The translations under genes were made by a program, and so were the position numbers. Under the pieces are notes generated by a model. The model ran no database searches and was not told the DNA's origin. It saw only the letters and a program-made list of their open reading frames with translations. A DNA stretch of 20,034 nucleotides from the NCBI RefSeq assembly GCF_000372725.1, contig NW_005196899.1, positions 3,998 to 24,031 on the forward strand, in the 5' to 3' direction. This DNA is from Emiliania huxleyi CCMP1516. Taxonomy: Eukaryota > Haptophyta > Isochrysidales > Noelaerhabdaceae. Every line of letters starts with the position of its first letter. Positions within the stretch are counted from its first letter, which is position 1. Of the stretch, positions 8,252-16,123 are shown in pieces.

Positions 8252-9235
8252 ATGTGCGGAAACAGCAGCTGCGACAACCACCTGACCGCCGAAGAGGCAC
8301 GCGCCGCCGCGCGAGAGGAGGGTCTCGAGCTCGTGCCGTCCAACAACGGCACCGGCTTCCAGAACGTCTTTCGCTCGCCCGGCTTCAAGAAGGCGCCGGC
8401 CCACCCGTTCCTTGCGGTGGTGTACGGTCCCAGGAGGACGTCGCTCGGCAAGTTCGCGACTGCGGAGCACGCCGCGCTCGCGTGTGCTCGGCACTTCAAG
8501 ACGCTGTCTGGTGCAACGGTGGGCGCCGCAGGCGCCAGTCGCCAATGGGGTGGGCCGCTGAAGGCTCGCAACACGGAGGCAGTCGCCGAGGAGGCCACGG
8601 TGTCAGCCGGATCCCACGAGCGGCCGGGGGGCGCACTAGATTCCGCCTCGTGCCTCGTGCCGAGCGATACGACGGGCAACGAGGTGGCGGCGGTGGGGGA
8701 CACGTGGTGGAAGAGGCACTCGGAGGAGCGGGCGAGGATCGATGCGCTGAGCGGGGACGAGGTTGAGAAGGAGGCCGAGGCGCACGGGCTCGAGCTCACC
8801 AGGTCGACACGCAACAAGTCGGGCTACGCGGGCGTCTTCAAGAGGAGCAGAAAATCGGCCGGCGCTGCCGACCGCTATGAGGCGCTCTGGGCTCCCGGGC
8901 AGAAGGAGCTGGAGAGGCTGGGGCTCAAGTCGAACGTGAGCTTCGGCACGTGGGAGCGGCCCGACCAGGCCGCGCTCGTCCTCGCGCTTGAGAGCAAGCG
9001 CATCCTGGATGCGTCGGGGAGGAAGCGCCGAGGGAATGGCGGCGCAGGAGGCTCTCTGGAGAGCAAGAAGCACGCCAGCCTCCTGATGGGACTGGCAAAG
9101 CCGGCGCACTCACCGCCCTGCGAGCGCCCGCCCGCCGCCGCGCCGGCGACGACAGCGGGGAGCGGAGAGAGCAACGGCGCCGCGCTGGGAGCGGTGGCGG
9201 GGACGACAGAGAAAGAGGCGTGCGGGAGTGTTTAG
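8252..9235 (+). CDS. AP2-like DNA-binding protein with two diverged repeats (327 aa)
   Basis: The protein seems to carry two AP2/ERF-like units. Unit 1 (about residues 22-82) reads EEGLELVPSNNGTGFQNVFR and later LGKFATAEHAALACARHF, matching the AP2 pattern GxxxVxR...LGxFxTAEEAAxAxxRA. Unit 2 (about 175-250) reads AHGLELTRSTRNKSGYAGVF and then FGTWERPDQAALVLALESKR. The matching GLEL...TG(F/Y)xxVF framework shows internal duplication. The C-terminus (from about 256) is basic then Ala/Pro/Gly-rich, as in nuclear proteins. AP2-like domains are widespread in plants and algae, in transcription factors and in mobile-element endonucleases; no nuclease motif is seen here. A sequence-specific DNA-binding role is likely but unproven. 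The ATG at 8252 begins the open frame; TAG/TGA-free reading runs to the stop at 9233-9235. Confidence 0.6.
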   Translation: MCGNSSCDNHLTAEEARAAAREEGLELVPSNNGTGFQNVFRSPGFKKAPAHPFLAVVYGPRRTSLGKFATAEHAALACARHFKTLSGATVGAAGASRQWGGPLKARNTEAVAEEATVSAGSHERPGGALDSASCLVPSDTTGNEVAAVGDTWWKRHSEERARIDALSGDEVEKEAEAHGLELTRSTRNKSGYAGVFKRSRKSAGAADRYEALWAPGQKELERLGLKSNVSFGTWERPDQAALVLALESKRILDASGRKRRGNGGAGGSLESKKHASLLMGLAKPAHSPPCERPPAAAPATTAGSGESNGAALGAVAGTTEKEACGSV

Positions 9236-9540
9236 AGAGAGCGTGGTAGGGGCACGCATGAACGTGGATCGTGGATGACGCCGGCGGACGGATGGTTTGG
9301 GAAATTTGCGCATAATTAAGTACATGCAACCCTGGCAAGCTGCCTGATCACGGCCAGACAAAACTCCTGAGCAAACACACCGCAACAACAGTCAACACCG
9401 CAACACAACAGTCAACAACAGCGTCGACAGGTCAGGGACCACAACGAGAAAAGGAAAACATCCCGATCCTGCAGGGATAACGGAGGCAACGCAGGGACGG
9501 GCCAACAGCCAGTGGGACGAACAGGGACCGCGACAGCGGC
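9236..9540. other. Gene-free spacer with CAACA-rich short repeats
   Basis: It contains the 3' flank of the AP2-like gene. At about 9376-9422 the units ACACCGCAACAACAGTCAAC and ACACCGCAACACAACAGTCA follow each other, an imperfect short tandem repeat. No gene, RNA or splice signal is apparent. Confidence 0.5.
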
Positions 9541-10116
9541 TCAAGCAGGCCCAGGAGGGAGCGGAGACGATGTCAAATCCGGAGGTTGCGTTTGCGGCGA
9601 CGACTGCGGCGACGGCTGCTGCGGCGACGGCTGCTGCGGTGACGGCTGCTGCGGTGAGAGCTGCTGTGGTGAGAGCTGCTGTGGCGACGGCTGTTGCAAT
9701 GGCTGTTGCTGCGGCGGCAGCGGCGGCTGCTGCGGCGACGGCAGCTGCGATGGCTGCGACGGCTGCGACAACATCAGCGGCGGCGGCTGCGATGGCGTCG
9801 CCTGCTGCGGGAGAGCCGGCTGCGGGAGCGACGGCTGCAACGGCTGCGGCAGCTGCGCCGGCTGTGGCGTTGCCATGGGCTGCGACGGCAAAAGCTGCGG
9901 CTGTGCCGGACCGTCAGGCTGTGCCGCGGCAGCCAACGCCCCAGCCTGCATGGCGGCACCGAAGCCGGGCTCCGTAGCTGCGTGTGAGCTGTCGCTGCTT
10001 GTGTATAAGCCAGGTGAGCTCGCCGGCGACGAGGCGTCGTTCCACGGACCGGGAATGATTGGAAGCACCATCCGCCGGCGAGAAGAAGAAAGAAACCAGA
10101 TAGGAAACTCTCCCAT
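9541..10116 (-). CDS. Possible Pro/Gln-rich low-complexity protein (191 aa)
   Basis: Weak call. The minus frame encodes SPQQ/PSQP repeats after an N-terminal part ([16 protein letters not shown]) of ordinary composition. The same DNA is open on the plus strand as Cys/Gly-rich (9512-10126) and as Ala-rich (9570-9977), because the 15-bp repeat has no stop in several frames. Nothing outside the repeat decides between them, so it may be non-coding. Confidence 0.25.
   Translation of the reverse strand: MGEFPIWFLSSSRRRMVLPIIPGPWNDASSPASSPGLYTSSDSSHAATEPGFGAAMQAGALAAAAQPDGPAQPQLLPSQPMATPQPAQLPQPLQPSLPQPALPQQATPSQPPPLMLSQPSQPSQLPSPQQPPLPPQQQPLQQPSPQQLSPQQLSPQQPSPQQPSPQQPSPQSSPQTQPPDLTSSPLPPGPA
9608..9697. 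repeat. 15-bp tandem repeat, six units
   Basis: Units of the form GGYGASRGCTGYTGY start at 9608, 9623, 9638, 9653, 9668 and 9683. Looser copies continue to about 9850. Units differ at one to three positions, with two adjacent units identical (9653 and 9668). Confidence 0.95.
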
Positions 10117-10322
10117 ACTTACTTAAAATGGCATGAAGGTTGCAGCGAGAAGCGGCGAGAGACTGCGAAAAGAGATAGGAAGAGGCAGACTCCCTAGGGT
10201 GGGCGACGGCTAGCGCATCACACCCCTCTCCTTAAAATCCCTGTGTGGTGGCGGCGTGCCGTCCTCCCATCCCTCCCTTGGGTTGTCTGTTTTCTTTCTT
10301 TCTTTCTTTACTTACTTAAAAT
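10116..10322. mobile_element. Possible short retroposed insertion with 14-bp flanking direct repeats
   Basis: TACTTACTTAAAAT occurs at 10116-10129 and again at 10309-10322, enclosing 179 bp. The right end of the enclosed segment is a (TTTC)n run at about 10291-10308. Identical flanking repeats plus a simple-sequence tail are typical of LINE-mobilised SINE-like insertions. I could not find convincing Pol III A/B boxes, so chance duplication at an AT-rich patch remains possible. Confidence 0.3.
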
Positions 10323-10655
10323 AAATAAATAAAAACGGACACCTCTCTACTGTGAGATGGGTAAAAAGGAACAGGTCCCCGCCCTTGCGATCTTTGTGCA
10401 GGGTTCTTTGTGGGTGTGGTCGGCGACTAGCCGGGGTCGTCCTCCCGCTGGGGGACTAACTAGCACTAGCCGTCTTCCACATGGTCCCTCGGGTCCCTGC
10501 TGCTCCTAATCTCGTCGTACATCCTCCTGCTGATCTCCGCAAAGTCCTGCTCCCTCCCTCGTCTCGCCCTGCGCGTTTGCTCCGCCTCACCGTCTTCTGC
10601 CCTGCGTCGTCTGGCGACGGGTCCTCCATAGAGTCCGTACGCGGCAACGACCAAC
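10323..10655. other. Spacer with (AAAT)n run, no gene seen
   Basis: It begins with an AAATAAATAAAT run after the preceding direct repeat and becomes GC-rich. The minus frame of the neighbouring 57-residue repeat continues through it to 10466 with basic, polar sequence, but there is no recognisable domain. Confidence 0.4.
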
Positions 10656-10661
10656 GTGGAC

Positions 10662-10927
10662 GCCTGCGCCCACACCGCGCGAGCGACGTTGGCCAAGCCG
10701 GACAGGTGTCGAAGCAGCCAGGAGACGCACCCGGCCAAGGCAGACCCGACGCCTCGGAGCACGGTGGCGGAGCGGCGGACGGCAGAGCTCCGGCCTGAGC
10801 ATGCGGAGGCGACGGCGAGCGCCGTCGAGCACGCCTGCGCCCACACCGCGCGAGCGAGGTTGGCCAAGCTGGATAGGCGTCGAAGCAGCGAGGAGACGCA
10901 CCCGGCCAAGGCAGACCCGACGCCTCG
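10662..10927 (-). repeat. 95-bp direct repeat, 171 bp apart, encoding a hydrophobic repeat
   Basis: Copies at 10662-10756 and 10833-10927 differ at about five bases. The spacing of 171 bp is 57 codons, and one minus frame (within 10466-11014) reads RGVGSALAGCVSxLLRxLSx followed by LAN(L/V)ARAVWAQA in both copies. This peptide resembles a segment of the membrane region of the 1917-residue protein (residues about 527-566, DNA about 5290-5408). The right copy ends almost exactly where the PKS fragment begins. Confidence 0.9.
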
Positions 10928-10929
10928 TC

Positions 10930-11618
10930 GAGCCGCCGCAATGGGCGGTGCTTGCCCCTTCCTCGGTGAGCTCGCTTCGCACCTCGAAGCGCTCCTCCTC
11001 GCTCCTCCTCGCACACCACGCGCAACTGTGCCACGTCGCCGTCGAGCAAGAGGGGCTGCAGGAAGAAGACGCGCCGCAGCAAGCTGCTCGCCGCTTCGGT
11101 CGCCGCGTCGGTCGCCGCGTCGCTCGCCGCGCGCGCCATCTCGAGGTAGCCAGAGCCAGGTAAGCGACGCGGCCCTGGTCCGCCACCTAGCTGCGCAGTG
11201 CGCCGGCTGCCGGAGATGCGTAGCGAACGAGCCCGCTCGGCGCCACCGCGTCCACTCCCTGCGCTAGCGGATGCGCCTGCTCCGACCACGCGAAGGACCG
11301 GCGCACGTACTGCGGCGACGAAGCCGCCGCCGGCCTGCCCGCGCCACGCGCCACGCCGTCGTACTGGAGCAGCGTGTGCACGATCGTGCCGCTGTACCCA
11401 AACGAGCTCACGCCGCCGGCGCAGAGCCCGCTCGCCTGCGCGTAGCACGCCGGCGCGGCCGACAGCTGGGTCGGAAGCGTGCACGAGATGCCGTCGAACG
11501 CCTCCACCACGTGCGGTTTGACAGCGCGCAGCTGGCTGTTCGGCGGCGCCACCCGGTCACGCACACCGACCGCCAGCCGCAGCAGACCCGTGATGCCCGC
11601 CGCTGGCTCGGCGTGCCC
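10930..11618 (-). pseudogene. Decayed type I PKS fragment: end of ketosynthase, linker, start of dehydratase
   Basis: Reading right to left, homology starts abruptly with the KS motif GHAEPAAGITGLL (11618), continues through APPNSQLRAVKPHV and GGVSSFGYSGT (about 11386-11411), then the post-KS linker (RRSFAW...HPLAQ) and the DH entry SPAAGALRS. There the frame meets TAG at 11187-11189 where Leu is expected, followed by VAD-QGRVAY: the His-Val-Val of the DH HxxxGxxxxP motif is missing, a clean 9-base loss at 11177/11178. One base is lost near 11163, after which PGSGYLEMARAASDA resumes in the next frame; a second shift near 10985-11005 restores RFEVRSEL. The catalytic Cys half of the KS is absent. 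It cannot make an active module. Sequencing error cannot easily explain the stop, deletion and truncation together. Confidence 0.85.
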
Positions 11619-12368
11619 GAGGACAGGCACACGAGCCATAGACTCGAACTGCTGCTGCGCCGCGGGTGGGTAGATGGTGATGTCCGCAACAGGCAGGCTC
11701 TTTGAGGGTTGCCGACATGGATCAGCCTTGCTCCTCTTGTGGACCACTCTGCCCACTACACGGGTGAGGCGTAGATACACGGGTGCCTTTCTTCGCGGTA
11801 GCAGCCAGAGGCCAAAGTCCGACCAAGCTCGGCCCAGGGCTGCGGCAGCTTGCATGTCGGCCAGACAGGCAAGGTTGGCATTCCTCCCATTCATTGCAGA
11901 GAAGCGCTTGTTGTACCCGACCATCGACCCATGTCCACCACTGACGCCAAGCAGCTCCGCTGTGTGCGTAATCCCGACCATACTTTTTGGGAGGTGCAGA
12001 ATGCGGCTCAGACGGCGAGATCGCACCCGTCGCCGCCGATCCGATGGGGTGTCGGCTGCCTGAATGGGAGTGGAAGCGGGGCGCGGAAGGAGAGATGTGG
12101 GCCCTCTCGCCTTGACCGGCCGACGGGCGATCCGGAGTGTAAGTTTAAGAGAAGAAAAACTCGGACTTACCGACTGCACTCCAAGTGCTCCAAGTGCTCG
12201 AGTTGCTCCATCGGAGAGACAGCACTCAAGACCTCATCCGATGCCGAGAGACCCTCTGTATCTAGAAAGAGCTCGTGCCGCTCTCTCGTCTCGCAGAGCG
12301 TGTTTTGTTGGGTTGTTGACGCACCTCAAGGTACGAGAGAATGAATAAAAAAATGAAAGCCGGACGAC
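11619..12368. other. Spacer upstream of the PKS fragment; no recognised gene
   Basis: One minus frame stays open from the KS fragment back to 12179, but the peptide before GHAEPAAG has no KS features, so it is taken as unrelated flank. Positions 12181-12207 carry a nine-base repeat (CTCCAAGTG type units), and 12173-12195 has an exact inverted 23-bp match at 17342-17364. Nothing else stands out. Confidence 0.45.
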
Positions 12369-12603
12369 GGGACAGAACCACACCAGTATAGACCAGAGGG
12401 AGCTGCTCACAGCGCACGAGCTGTGAACACCTGGCGAGGTTCTCGCCGGGAATGACAACCCCCACCCCGCCCCCGCCCTACACATCACCCAGGACCTAGC
12501 CGGTGTGGTTGAAGGGAACTTGCTGGGGTGGTGTGAAACGCCGATCCCCCCGCTCTCCATCGGGCCACATAGGTAGAGGTAGCGAGCGCCAGGCCCCAAA
12601 TGA
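12369..12603. mobile_element. Dispersed 235-bp repeat, copy 1
   Basis: It is nearly identical to 13148-13383, in the same orientation. The two differ only by small indels (a TA dinucleotide near the left end and a few bases near 12561-12586). The left side of both copies follows an A-rich stretch (AATGAA...AAAAAT). The right end is GCGCCAGGCCCCAAATGA. No coding domain is seen; an open frame on the minus strand is shared simply because the DNA is shared. A non-autonomous element is the likeliest explanation. Confidence 0.7.
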
Positions 12604-12637
12604 CTCTAACACTCACACATCATTTGGGGCCTGGCGC
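12586..12637. repeat. 18-bp perfect inverted repeat with 16-bp loop
   Basis: GCGCCAGGCCCCAAATGA at 12586-12603 is followed by its exact reverse complement at 12620-12637. The same 18-mer ends repeat copy 2 at 13366-13383, where it continues with TGTGTG as the inverted arm at 12612-12637 does. The arm therefore looks like the terminus of another, inverted copy of the same element. Confidence 0.9.
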
Positions 12638-13147
12638 CCTGTTCACCGAGACGTGCAGACAGGGTTGCCAGGTGAGAGCGAATGCGGAATGGCGCGGTTC
12701 ACGCCTCGCACAACAGAGAGAGAGATGCGCTCTGCATGGTGTGGGACATAAAAGAGAGCGAGTACTTGGGCGAGTAGGTAGGCCGTGCGGTCGACGCTGC
12801 CGCGCGCGACTTTGCGCGCGAGGCGGCGCAGCTTGAGAACGGCGGTGGGCGATTCATAAGCCGCCGCCGAACGTCTCGTGGAGCAGCAGGTTGAAAGTTG
12901 TTGCGCTTTGGCTTGACAAAGATCGCGTCGTGGTAGAAACCGCGATGCGCCTTCATTTATTTATTTCAGCGGCCGCGCCTCGCAGCGGACACACAAACTC
13001 GTTGGTTTTTTACGCCGGAGTCAGAGCGCGCGGGGGGCATCCGCCATCCGGGTAGCGATCAGAAGAGTTGCAACTCGCAATTGGCTCGACGCGCCACAGT
13101 GAGACAATGAAAAAATATTCTTAGCTTCAAGCCCCCCTCCGAGACTA
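12638..13147. other. Spacer between repeat copies; one weak small ORF
   Basis: The only candidate is an 85-codon minus-strand ORF (12699-12956, start ATG at 12956, MKAHRGFYHDAIFVKPKR). It has no recognised motif and a Ser-rich second half; I rate it about 0.15. Around 12954-12965 the DNA turns AT-rich (TTTATTTATTT). Confidence 0.35.
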
Positions 13148-13383
13148 GGGACAGAACCACACCAGTATATAGACCAGAGGGAGCTGCTCACAGCGCACGA
13201 GCTGTGAACACCTGGCGAGGTTCTCGCCGGGAATGACAACCCCCACCCCGCCCCCGCCCTACACATCACCCAGGACCTAGCCGGTGTGGTTGAAGGGAAC
13301 TTGCTGGGGTGGTGTGAAACGCCGATCCCCCCGCTCTCCATCGCGCATCGGGCCACATAGAGGTAGCGCCAGGCCCCAAATGA
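13148..13383. mobile_element. Dispersed 235-bp repeat, copy 2
   Basis: Same orientation as copy 1 and 779 bp to its right. Relative to copy 1 it has an extra TA near its left end, extra CGCAT near 13343, and is shorter by a few bases just before the terminal 18-mer. It ends about 355 bp upstream of the rps5 start codon, so it may sit in the rps5 promoter region. An in-frame opening from 13385 into rps5 is treated as 5'-UTR. Confidence 0.7.
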
Positions 13384-13738
13384 TGTGTGCCCATCTCCTC
13401 CTCCCGGGTACACCAGCCTCCGGCGGGGCGGTTCCGGATCCCCCAGGTCATTCCGAGCGGGTCCGTACGGTGGCGGCCCCGTCGGCGGCGGGGGTGGAGG
13501 CGGTGGCAGGGGCCGCTCGTGGAATAATTCTTTCAAGCTCCGCGTGCCTTTCAGAGCAGGCGTGCTGCGCCTCGCTGTGCTACGCGCGGGCCTCGCCGCC
13601 CTCTCACACTTGCACTCGCGACCGCGTCGCCCCGCATGCGACCGTGGCGCCACGCGCGCGCCAAGCGCCCCGCACCGCCGCTTCGGGGGCGGCCGCATAT
13701 GCTCACTGTGTGCCCCGCTGCGCTGCGCAGACGCTGCG

Positions 13739-14710
13739 ATGTCGGGCTTCGCGACTGAGCCAAAGCTCTTCGGAAAGTGGTCGTTCGAGGAGGTGGAGGT
13801 CAAGGACATATCGCTGGAGGATTACATCGCGTGCAAACCGAAGTATGCGCAGTTCCTGCCCCACTCGCAGGGCCGGTGGCAGAAGAAGCGCTTTCGCAAG
13901 GCGCAGTGCCCTATTGTCGAGCGCATGGTTTGCTCGATGATGCGGCACGGCCGCAACAACGGCAAGAAGCTGATGGCTGTGCGCATCGTCAAGCACGCCT
14001 TTGAGATCGTCCACCTGCTGACGGACTCCAACCCAGTCCAGGTTTACGTCGACGCAGTCATCAACTGCGGCCCACGCGAGGACTCGACCCGCGTCGGCGG
14101 CGGCGGCGCTGTGCGGCGCCAGGCGTGCGACGTGTCGCCGCTGCGCCGTGTCAACACGGCCATCTACCTGATGACGACGGGCGCGCGCGAGGCTTCGTTT
14201 CGCAACATCAAGACGATTGCCGAGTGCCTCGCCGATGAGATCATGAACGCCGCAAAGGCGCGCGCCGCCGCCGCCCGCCTCTGTGCCGCCGAGACGCCCA
14301 CCCACTAACGGCGGCTTGCTGCCGCCCACCGGACGCGCGTTTCCGCCGCTGCCGCATTCGCCGCCCTTCGCGCTGCTGTCGTGTGGCCCGGACCCTCACG
14401 CCCGACCCACAGCCCCGCGCGCACGCACAGCTGTGCGATCGCGCAGGGAGCGTGTGCGCGAAGGGGGGGAGGGCGTGTGGGTGGGGGCCACCGAATTGGC
14501 CCCGTTTAAAGGGGGGCCCTTTTTGGGTGGCGGGGGGAATTCTTGGAGGGGGGGCCCCCCCCCCCCCCCCTTGCCTCTTGCCCCACCGCCTCGAGCGCGC
14601 GGCCGCCTCTCTCAGCCACCACCGGCTGCTTGCTTGCGCAGGGCTCGTCCAACTCCTACGCCATCAAGAAGAAGGACGAGATTGAGCGCGTCGCCAAGTC
14701 CAACCGGTAA
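13739..14710 (+). CDS. rps5: 40S ribosomal protein S5 (uS7), two exons
   Basis: Component of the small cytosolic ribosomal subunit head, contacting mRNA and E-site tRNA. Exon 1 is 13739-14257 (173 codons), exon 2 is 14642-14710 (22 codons plus TAA), 195 residues in all, close to the usual 190-204. Family blocks are plain: [98 protein letters not shown]. Exon 1 ends NAAK and exon 2 begins [20 protein letters not shown], the family's normal C-terminus, so the phase-0 join is fixed by homology. The donor is AAG|GCGCGC and the acceptor TTGCGCAG. The ATG at 13739 is chosen by homology because the frame is open further upstream. Reading through the intron would give an unrelated Ala-rich tail ending at 14308. 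Confidence 0.96.
14258..14641 (+). other. rps5 intron with GC-AG ends (384 bp)
   Basis: The boundaries are set by the conserved [12 protein letters not shown] junction. No GT lies close enough to the end of exon 1 to serve. The intron contains an unusual homopolymer patch at about 14480-14571, including seven G then sixteen C (14548-14570), which may be a sequencing or assembly artefact. Confidence 0.92.
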
Positions 14711-15207
14711 ACAGTGCCCTCGCCGTGACGTGCGGAGGCCCTGCCGTACCCACCACCTGTTCGCTCTGGACGCACGCCCTGCGTGGGCACGACCTGGCGT
14801 TCGTGCGCAACAACTCGCCGTCCTTGTCTGTTTACTCCCCACACGGTCTTGTCTCTCTCGTGCGGAGACACGCACGCGATGCTCGGAGGCCAGAGAGCGG
14901 AGATCGTGTGGCGCGGGGGACGTGGTTATGCTCTTTGCTCTCAATTTTAGCCTCTACAGTACAAACCGAGGACCGCGAGGATGAAACTGGGAGTGGCTCA
15001 CTTCGAAAGAAGAGAACCCATCAAATCCAACCGTACAGGGGGACGCGCGGCGGGCCACGCCGCAGCGCCGCGCGCGCGGCGGCCGGCGCGCGACCGCGAG
15101 ACGCGCCCGCGCGAGACTATATTAGAGGCGAGCCGAGCACCGACAGGAGCTGGACTGCTTGGAATCATAGCGACATGCGGCGTAAAGGCGGGGATGGTGG
15201 CCTCAGG
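14711..15207. other. Convergent 3' spacer between rps5 and HU gene
   Basis: The two flanking genes point at each other, so this stretch should hold both 3'-UTRs. It is slightly less GC-rich at 14930-15030. A plus ORF spanning 14725-16155 crosses it but is the antisense shadow of the HU exons. No repeat or RNA gene is evident. Confidence 0.45.
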
Positions 15208-15932
15208 TCAGGGGGCCTCGTGCCCGTTCAGCGTGCGCGTCGCGACCGAGGCAGAGTAGGAGCGCTTGCATGCGTCCTAAGAGGCAAAGCCAAAGCGAGG
15301 AGCGGGGTGAGGAGGAGCGGGGCTGTGGGCGAGGACGTCTGTGGCACCTTGAAGCCCTTGCCAAAGGAGAAGGTGGGCGCGACGGTGGCTGCGGAGGCGG
15401 AGCAGAGACGGGTCCGAGTCAGGTGCGGGGGCGGCACCAGGGTGGGGGCGCCAGGTGAGGCACGCCTGCAATCTGCATCTTCTCGCCCGTCTGCGGGTTG
15501 CGCCCCTCCCTGGCAGCCCGCTCCTTGGAGTCGAAGGTCCCGAACCCCACGAGCGACACCTGACACGCTCACGGGCGGATATCTCGCGGAGGCGCGGAGG
15601 AGCGCCGGGCGAGCGCGCGCGCCTTGTTGCCATCAGCAACCGACTCGACGATCACGTCGAGCGCTGCGAGCGGGGAGGGCAAAGAGGGGTGAACGGCAGG
15701 GACGCGAGGCGCGCGTGCCGCTCTCGCGCCCACCGGACGAGAGGACGGCGCCGGCCATCTTCTTGGAGACGCCAGCGCGGGCCGCGATGGCGTCAACCAG
15801 GTCGCCCTTGGACACCGCCATCCGCACCGAGCTCCGCGCAGCAACGTGGCCACCCCACGCTCGCGGCGCCGGCCGGAAAGCCTCCGCGCACGAGAGGAGC
15901 GCGCAGAGCACCGTCGCCAACAACCTAACCAT
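15208..15932 (-). CDS. Plastid-targeted HU-family DNA-binding protein, five exons (147 aa)
   Basis: A bacterial-type histone-like protein expected to compact plastid nucleoid DNA. Exons on the minus strand: 15932-15734, 15663-15623, 15559-15466, 15388-15348, 15276-15208. The joined protein keeps the whole HU fold: [20 protein letters not shown] (about 40-59), then [35 protein letters not shown] with [11 protein letters not shown] (HU signature), then [15 protein letters not shown]. Each junction falls where homology demands and all phases agree. Introns are 70, 63, 77 and 71 bp; the second and third start with GC (AAG|GCGCGC, CAG|GCGTGC), the first and fourth with GT. Residues 1-19 ([19 protein letters not shown]) form a signal peptide ending in A-F, followed by an Arg/Ala-rich transit-like stretch, the bipartite signal of secondary red plastids. 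The start at 15932 is chosen because this signal begins there. The C-terminal tail (about 20 residues) is lineage-specific. Confidence 0.93.
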
Positions 15933-15976
15933 TTTAGACTCTAGAAAAAGGCTTTTTTTTTTCCGTTCGCACGCAG

Positions 15977-16123
15977 GTGGGCTGCTGCGGTGCCGCCGCC
16001 TCTGCCTCAATGCGTCTGAAGGAGTGCGCTCGTTGCCACGAGGTGGAGTATTGCTCTGTCGGGTGCCAAAAGAGCGATTGGAAGGCGCACAAGAAGATCG
16101 GTGGCAAGGCGGGCCCCCAGTAG
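15977..16123 (+). CDS. MYND-type zinc finger, C-terminal exon (partial)
   Basis: The frame encodes VGCCGAAASASMRLKECARC then HEVEYCSVGCQKSDWKAHKK and stops at TAG (16121-16123). The spacing CxxC-x4-C-x3-C-x7-H matches the second half of a MYND finger, a protein-interaction zinc-binding module; the final ligand is not the usual Cys. It is preceded by a long T-rich tract and CGCACGCAG (15951-15976), an excellent 3' splice site. A preceding exon ending in a Cys codon would complete the first CxxC with VGC. The ATG at 16010 alone would give only 37 residues. No upstream exon is identified, and plus-strand space there is taken by the HU gene on the other strand, so this may be a gene fragment. The exon start and the HU start codon are 44 bp apart, head to head. 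Confidence 0.65.
   Translation: MGCCGAAASASMRLKECARCHEVEYCSVGCQKSDWKAHKKIGGKAGPQ

Noticed and set aside
11619..12179. Upstream extension of the KS-containing minus ORF as one protein
   Set aside because: The peptide before GHAEPAAG has no KS motifs; the frame is open by chance in the flank of a truncated fragment.
13385..14308. 307-codon single-ORF version of rps5
   Set aside because: The upstream 118 codons are not conserved in uS7 and the last 17 codons are intron read-through; the spliced model has both correct ends.
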